This document shows positions 60,063-64,000 of a DNA stretch of 64,000 nucleotides, in pieces. The DNA is taken from positions 174,397-238,396 of the forward strand of contig JACJYE010000014.1 of assembly GCA_020636255.1 (NCBI GenBank), written 5' to 3'. The stretch is from Lewinellaceae bacterium. Lineage in GTDB: Bacteria; Bacteroidota; Bacteroidia; Chitinophagales; Saprospiraceae. Every line of letters begins with the position of its first letter. Position 1 is the first letter of the stretch. Made by a program: the position numbers and the translations under genes. The notes beneath the pieces were generated by a model. The model had not been told where the DNA came from. It saw only the letters and a program-made list of their open reading frames with translations, and did no database searches.

Positions 60063-60791
60063 ATGAAACTACGATGTATAGCAGTCGACGATGAAAGCCT
60101 GGGGCGGAAGATGCTGGAAGAGAACATCCGGCAGATCCCTTTCCTGGAGTTGGTAAGGACCTGCAGGAATGCGTTCGAGGCCATGGAGGCCCTTCAGGAG
60201 GAGCCTGTCGACCTCGTGTTCCTGGATATTCAGATGCCGGGGTTGCTGGGCACGAAATTGCTGGCCAGCCTGCCAAAAAAGCCGTTGGCCATATTTGTAA
60301 CGGCCTATTCACACTATGCCGTAGAGAGCTACGAGCTCGATGTGGTCGACTACCTGATGAAGCCGGTGAGCCTGGAGCGGTTTACCAAAGCGGCTTACAA
60401 AGCGCTAGATGCTTACCAGCAAAAGCAGGAATCCGTACCTCAACCGGCTGAGCCCCCGGCCGAAACGGAAGCCAGCTACTTTTTCGTCAATGTGGAATAC
60501 GCCCTGGTCCGGATAGCGCCAAGGGACATTACCCATATTGAAAGCATGAAGGACTACGTCAAGATCTTCCTCACCACCCAGGACAAGCCGGTGCTCACCC
60601 GTTCGACCTTAAAGGCCATAGAAGAGAAGCTGCCCCCGGCAAGTTTTATGCGGGTGCACAAATCCTACGTCGTCAACCTCGACAAGATAGGATCGATCCG
60701 GAACCATCAGGCCAATGTCGGCAGGTATGAAGTGCCGGTCAGCGAGAGCAATATGGAGGCTTTGCTGAAGCGGTTGAATTACGAGCGATAA
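60063..60791 (+). CDS. LytTR family response regulator
   Basis: 242 residues. The receiver domain is intact (CIAVDDESLGRKML with acidic pair, VDLVFLDIQMPGLLG with the phospho-Asp, FVTAYSHYAVESYEL, DYLMKPVSLERF) and is joined by a Pro/Glu linker to a LytTR DNA-binding domain (YALVRIAPRDITHIESMKDY, MRVHKSYVVNLDKI, VPVSESNMEALLKRL). Partner of the LytS-type kinase 6 bp upstream. Likely targets are genes near it, such as the divergent outer-membrane barrel gene; that is inference. Confidence 0.95.
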   Translation: MKLRCIAVDDESLGRKMLEENIRQIPFLELVRTCRNAFEAMEALQEEPVDLVFLDIQMPGLLGTKLLASLPKKPLAIFVTAYSHYAVESYELDVVDYLMKPVSLERFTKAAYKALDAYQQKQESVPQPAEPPAETEASYFFVNVEYALVRIAPRDITHIESMKDYVKIFLTTQDKPVLTRSTLKAIEEKLPPASFMRVHKSYVVNLDKIGSIRNHQANVGRYEVPVSESNMEALLKRLNYER

Positions 60792-60806
60792 GCGCTGGAT
60801 ACGGCT

Positions 60807-61706
60807 TCAGAGCACCGGCAGTTCCGCCACTTTGGCCAGTTCCATTTTCAGGCTTTGGTAGTGCTCTACTTCCATAGGCGTGAGGGGAATGCGCAATTCC
60901 TGGCTGCACAGGCCCAGGATCTCCATAGCGCCTTTGATGCCGGCAGGGTTGCCGTCGATATAGAGCCAGGGGTGTATATCGAGCAGCAGGCTGTTCAGTG
61001 TACGGGCGGTAGCGAGATCACCGGCCATAGCTGCGCGCACCATATCGGAGAACTGCCGGGGCAGCGCATTGGCGATAACGGAGATAACGCCGGTAGCGCC
61101 GCAGCTGATGAGCGGCAGCGTCAGGGGGTCGTCGCCCGACCACACCTGGAAATGTGCGGGTTTGTTTTTTAGGATGCGCATAGCCTGGGCCAGGTCGCCG
61201 GAAGCCTCCTTGACGGCGATAAACTTATCGCTGGCGTGGGCGAGGCGCAGAGAAGTAGCGGCCGTCACGTTGGAGCAGGTACGCCCCGGCACATTATAGA
61301 TAATAATGGGAAGGGGGGAAGCTTCTGCGAGGGCCATGTAGTGCTGGAATATCCCTTCCTGTGAAGGTTTGCTATAAGCCGGGCTACTGGACATGATAGC
61401 GTCGACGCCGCCGAAATCGTAGGTGCGCAGCGCATGGACGAGCTTTTCCGTATAGTTGCTGCCGAAGAACCCGGCCACTATGGGCAACCTGCCGCGTACT
61501 GTTTTTATGGTAAAATCCAGTACTTCGCGGCATTCCTGGCTGCTGAGCGTGATGGCCTCGCCGGTAGTGCCGAGGGAGACGATAAAGTCCACGCCACCTT
61601 CGATGACATATTCGATGATGCGTTCGAGGGCGGGATAGTCGATAGCTTTATGGCGAAAGGGAGTGATGAGGGCTACACCGGTGCCGCTAAACCTGGGCTG
61701 GTTCAT
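60807..61706 (-). CDS. dapA: 4-hydroxy-tetrahydrodipicolinate synthase
   Basis: About 299 residues from ATG 61704-61706 (MNQPRFSGTGVALITPFRHK); an in-frame TTG seven codons earlier is less likely. GTTGEAITLSSQE, the Tyr of IIYNVPGRT and the Schiff-base Lys in FIAVKEASGDLAQ are the active-site residues. It condenses pyruvate with aspartate semialdehyde, the first step of the lysine/meso-diaminopimelate branch. It overlaps the end of the upstream DUF6913 gene by about 20 bp, so the pair is transcriptionally and probably translationally coupled, behind accA. Confidence 0.96.
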   Translation of the reverse strand: MNQPRFSGTGVALITPFRHKAIDYPALERIIEYVIEGGVDFIVSLGTTGEAITLSSQECREVLDFTIKTVRGRLPIVAGFFGSNYTEKLVHALRTYDFGGVDAIMSSSPAYSKPSQEGIFQHYMALAEASPLPIIIYNVPGRTCSNVTAATSLRLAHASDKFIAVKEASGDLAQAMRILKNKPAHFQVWSGDDPLTLPLISCGATGVISVIANALPRQFSDMVRAAMAGDLATARTLNSLLLDIHPWLYIDGNPAGIKGAMEILGLCSQELRIPLTPMEVEHYQSLKMELAKVAELPVL

Positions 61707-62244
61707 GTTGGACGTTGGTTTTTCCAAGCAGAAATTCCATTTGCTCGATGAAAGGCTGCAGGCCGGCGCCGGCTGAGGTATCGATCATGAGGTCGTAACA
61801 GTAAGTATGTTCGGTAGAAGGGCCTACGCGCAGTTTGGCTTTAGACAAGGCCGCGATGTACTCGGAATGCACTTTTGAAACCGGATCGATATTTAACAGG
61901 AGGTCGAAATCCTGGGCGATAAATTCCCTGACATCTTCGGAATTCGGGCGCAGGGCCCAATCCATCTGCTTGCGGTTGAAAAATTTAAAAGGGTAGTTGT
62001 CGCTATCGGTAGCGTCATTAAAAAAGCCAAGCAGGCTAATGCGTTTGTTGCGCTTGCGCAGTTGCTCGGCATAGTGCAGTATGTCGTCGCGGTCGGCCAG
62101 CGAGGTAGCGTCGAAGAGGATGCCAATAGAGGAGGCATTCTTGAGGTTTACGGCGCCTTTGCCTTTAGCGGCGCTTTTATGGCGGAGCTGTCGCTTGAGG
62201 CTACGCCTGTGGGCCATCAGCCTGATATCCTGCAATAGTCCCAT
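61687..62244 (-). CDS. DUF6913 family protein
   Basis: 185 residues. It has a basic N-terminus (AHRRSLKRQLRHKSAAKGKG), a Rossmann-like core (SSIGILFDATSLADRDDILH, ISLLGFFNDATDS, FNRKQMDWALRP, DFDLLLNIDPVSKVHSEYIA) and AKLRVGPSTEHTYCYDLMI. Small conserved protein of unknown function that sits beside dapA in many Bacteroidota genomes, as here. It overlaps dapA and starts 3 bp after the accA stop. Confidence 0.85.
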   Translation of the reverse strand: MGLLQDIRLMAHRRSLKRQLRHKSAAKGKGAVNLKNASSIGILFDATSLADRDDILHYAEQLRKRNKRISLLGFFNDATDSDNYPFKFFNRKQMDWALRPNSEDVREFIAQDFDLLLNIDPVSKVHSEYIAALSKAKLRVGPSTEHTYCYDLMIDTSAGAGLQPFIEQMEFLLGKTNVQHEPAQV

Positions 62245-62247
62245 GGT

Positions 62248-63228
62248 TTATTGATCTTTTTCCTCCAAAGTGGAGGGCCTTACATCAAAAACGCCCATAG
62301 CGGCGTACTTATTGATGCGCGCTTCGATTCTTTCGTCGGGGTCCATGTCCTGTACTTCGCTGATCGCCTTTTTGATCTGCCGTTTCAGCAGTTTGGCCAT
62401 TTCCTCGGGTGCGGAGTGGGCGCCGCCCACCGGTTCGCGGATGATGCCGTCGATGAGCCCGAATTCGAACATGTGGTCGGCGGTCAGCTTGAGGGCTTCG
62501 GCAGCCTGTTCCTTAAAATCCCAGCTTCGCCAGAGGATGGAGGAGCAGGATTCGGGAGAGATGACCGAGTACCAGGTATATTCCAGCATATAGACGCGGT
62601 CGCCCAGGCCGATGCCGATAGCGCCGCCCGAGGCGCCTTCGCCGATGACGACACAAACGATGGGGACGCGCAGCTGGGCCATTTCCATGAGGTTGCGGGC
62701 GATAGCTTCCGCCTGCCCGTGTTCTTCAGCTTCCAGCCCGGGCGAGGCCCCCGGGGTATCGATGAGGGTGACGACGGGGAAGCCGAAGCGTTCGGCCATT
62801 TTCATCAACCTCAGTGCTTTGCGGTAGCCTTCGGGGTTGGCCATGCCGAAATTGCGGTATTGGCGCATTTTGGTATTGACCCCTTTCTGGTGCCCGATGA
62901 TCATGACGGTCTGCCCGTCGAGCGAGCCCAGCCCACCGACGATGGCCTTGTCATCGCGCATGCAGCGGTCGCCATGCAGTTCGGTGAACTTGCGGCACAT
63001 CTGCTCGATATAGTACAAGGTGTAGGGTCGTTCGGGATGCCGGGACAGTTGTACCTTTTGCCAGCCGGTGAGGTTGTTATAGATCTCTTTCCGCTTATTG
63101 CGGATCTTCGTATCCAGTTCTCTGATCATCTCAGAAACATCCACGTCGCCTTCTTCGCCGACCTGCTGGATCTTTTCGAGTTGTTCGTACAAACTTTCGA
63201 GGGGTTGCTCAAAGTCCAGGAAAACCAT
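62248..63228 (-). CDS. accA: Acetyl-CoA carboxylase carboxyltransferase subunit alpha
   Basis: 326 residues from ATG 63226-63228 (MVFLDFEQPLESLYEQLEKI), which matches the family N-terminus; the frame runs further upstream without family character. Conserved stretches are HGDRCMRDDKAIVGGLGSL, GHQKGVNTKMRQYRNFGMAN, PVVTLIDTPGASPGLEAEEHG, VIGEGASGGAIGIGLGDRV and YSVISPESCSSILWRSWD. It transfers the carboxyl group from biotin to acetyl-CoA in fatty-acid synthesis, paired with AccD, which is not in the window. First gene of the accA-DUF6913-dapA operon. Confidence 0.97.
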   Translation of the reverse strand: MVFLDFEQPLESLYEQLEKIQQVGEEGDVDVSEMIRELDTKIRNKRKEIYNNLTGWQKVQLSRHPERPYTLYYIEQMCRKFTELHGDRCMRDDKAIVGGLGSLDGQTVMIIGHQKGVNTKMRQYRNFGMANPEGYRKALRLMKMAERFGFPVVTLIDTPGASPGLEAEEHGQAEAIARNLMEMAQLRVPIVCVVIGEGASGGAIGIGLGDRVYMLEYTWYSVISPESCSSILWRSWDFKEQAAEALKLTADHMFEFGLIDGIIREPVGGAHSAPEEMAKLLKRQIKKAISEVQDMDPDERIEARINKYAAMGVFDVRPSTLEEKDQ

Positions 63229-63582
63229 AAGGTCAAGGTTTTTGCCCTGCGCTCCCACTAGGGGGAAAAGGCAGGTTAGTGCTTGGACACAATACAGGAG
63301 AACAAAGAGGCTTTCGGCATACGGCCTGCGCCGGCAAAAAGCCGGAGGGGTAAGGCCGTCGCGGGAGCATGGTGCTTCGCTCTCCGGGTACAAAAGTAGC
63401 AATAAGGGTGCGATTGGCCCGGATAGGGAAAACTTTTTTTAATTTTTTCCGGGGTGGTGTTGTTTCGTTCTGAAATGTATTATACATTTGCACTCGCTGA
63501 AGGCGAAAGGGCCTGAAGCGAGCTCCGAAGTAAGTGCAAAAAAGCGAGGTTTAACCTGCTATTGTTAAGGCTTCGGTGGTTA

Positions 63583-63634
63583 AGAGCTTGTTTGGAGGCC
63601 ACCCTTTGAGCTGCAAAGGCCTCCAAACAAGCTT
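63583..63634. repeat. Family A repeat, short hairpin form (copy A6)
   Basis: AGAGCTTGTTTGGAGGCC (63583-63600) faces GGCCTCCAAACAAGCTT (63618-63634) across ACCCTTTGAGCTGCAAA. The interior matches one end of the 164-bp element, as in the 24297 copy. It stops four bases before the tRNA-Asp. Confidence 0.88.
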
Positions 63635-63637
63635 TAA

Positions 63638-63711
63638 GGTCCGGTAGTTCAGTTGGTTAGAATGCCTGCCTGTCACGCAGGAGGTCGCGGGTTCGAGTCC
63701 CGTCCGGACCG
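63638..63711 (+). tRNA. tRNA-Asp (GTC)
   Basis: A 74-nt cloverleaf: acceptor GGTCCGG / CCGGACC, D arm TAGTTCAGTTGGTTAGAA, anticodon stem CCTGC/GCAGG with loop CTGTCAC (anticodon GTC at 63672-63674), variable loop, T arm GCGGGTTCGAGTCCCGT, discriminator G. CCA is not encoded. A strong terminator follows. Confidence 0.97.
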
Positions 63712-63722
63712 CTTTTAGCTGC

Positions 63723-63760
63723 AAAGCCTTGTAATTCAATGAATTACAAGGCTTTTTTAT
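63723..63760 (+). terminator. Rho-independent terminator after tRNA-Asp
   Basis: AAAGCCTTGTAATTC (63723-63737) and GAATTACAAGGCTTT (63741-63755) form a perfect 15-bp stem with loop AAT, followed by TTTT. It starts 12 bp after the tRNA. Confidence 0.93.
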
Positions 63761-64000
63761 TTTAATGCATTTTACATAAAGCCTTGATTGCCAATTACAT
63801 ATAAATATTCACGCCCTGTTTTCTTTAAAATAGATTTAAAACTTTGTGCTCCGTCTCTGTATTGAATGAATAGCTGCGGGATACGGCAGCATATTTGGGT
63901 CCCTTAGGACTGTATTGGAGTCCCCATTCCAGCTATAATTCAGCCCAAGCTGATATCCTTAACAGGATAAACAAAGCTTTGCTATCCTAGCAGCCAATGA
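63761..64000. other. AT-rich, gene-poor end of the window; possible decayed minus-strand ORF
   Basis: No intact gene is seen. On the minus strand two adjacent frames hold GYQLGLNYSWNGDSNT with YPAAIHSIQRRST, and then KSILKKTGREYLYVIGNQG ending in a TAA at 63772-63774; joining them needs one frameshift. The base composition is richer in A and T than the rest of the window. Family unknown. Confidence 0.3.

Overview
The window looks like a chromosomal stretch of a GC-rich Bacteroidota bacterium, most likely of the Saprospiria type (Lewinella/Haliscomenobacter-like). This rests on two SusC/SusD loci, a hybrid two-component regulator, a type IX secretion C-terminal sorting domain, promoters of the TTG-N20-TAnnTTTG kind, a LytS/LytTR pair, a DPP-IV-type S9 peptidase and weak Shine-Dalgarno signals. 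The lineage is an inference; no rRNA is present to fix it.

Layout. 0-8 kb: an ECF sigma factor with the start of its downstream partner, a TPR lipoprotein, a T9SS-secreted propeller protein, a Uup-type ABC-F ATPase and a Prc/Tsp-type protease. 8-20 kb: housekeeping genes (ion-pumping pyrophosphatase, nitroreductase, malic enzyme-phosphotransacetylase fusion, SmpB, YbjQ-like protein) with two small paralogous membrane proteins and two secreted peptidases (S9B and M14). 20-30 kb: a large metallopeptidase/propeller/beta-barrel protein and an intact SusD/SusC pair. 30-40 kb: an atypical LuxR-type response regulator, a compact esterase-PepA-ATP-grasp gene run, a 1343-residue dual-cyclase/AAA/TPR protein and ProS. 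40-46 kb: a low-complexity secreted protein, a FadL-like porin, a YdjM-like membrane protein and a beta-helix lipoprotein. 46.5-55.1 kb: a SusCD-type locus (regulator, SusC, SusD) in which reading frames are broken repeatedly between about 50.46 and 53.79 kb. 55-64 kb: small and large outer-membrane barrels, LytS/LytTR, an accA-DUF6913-dapA operon and a tRNA-Asp with a strong terminator.

The most striking non-coding content is a set of dispersed palindromic elements. Family A is a MITE-like element with an 18-bp terminal inverted repeat (AGAGCTTGTTTGGAGGCC), seen six times as two 164-bp forms, two short hairpins and two partial ends. Family B is a longer imperfect hairpin seen about five times. 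Family C is a stop-adjacent palindrome that has also expanded into a 24-bp tandem array. Several copies sit exactly on 3' gene ends and supply the stop codon, and two other palindromes are carried in frame inside a histidine kinase. No transposase, CRISPR array, prophage or recognisable defence system was found.

Functional links: SusC/SusD and the TonB-type barrels point to uptake of oligomers; the many secreted or periplasmic peptidases (S9B, M14, HExxH, Prc, with cytosolic PepA) point to peptide use; AccA and DapA share an operon for fatty-acid and lysine/cell-wall supply. Coordinates for broken genes are approximate.
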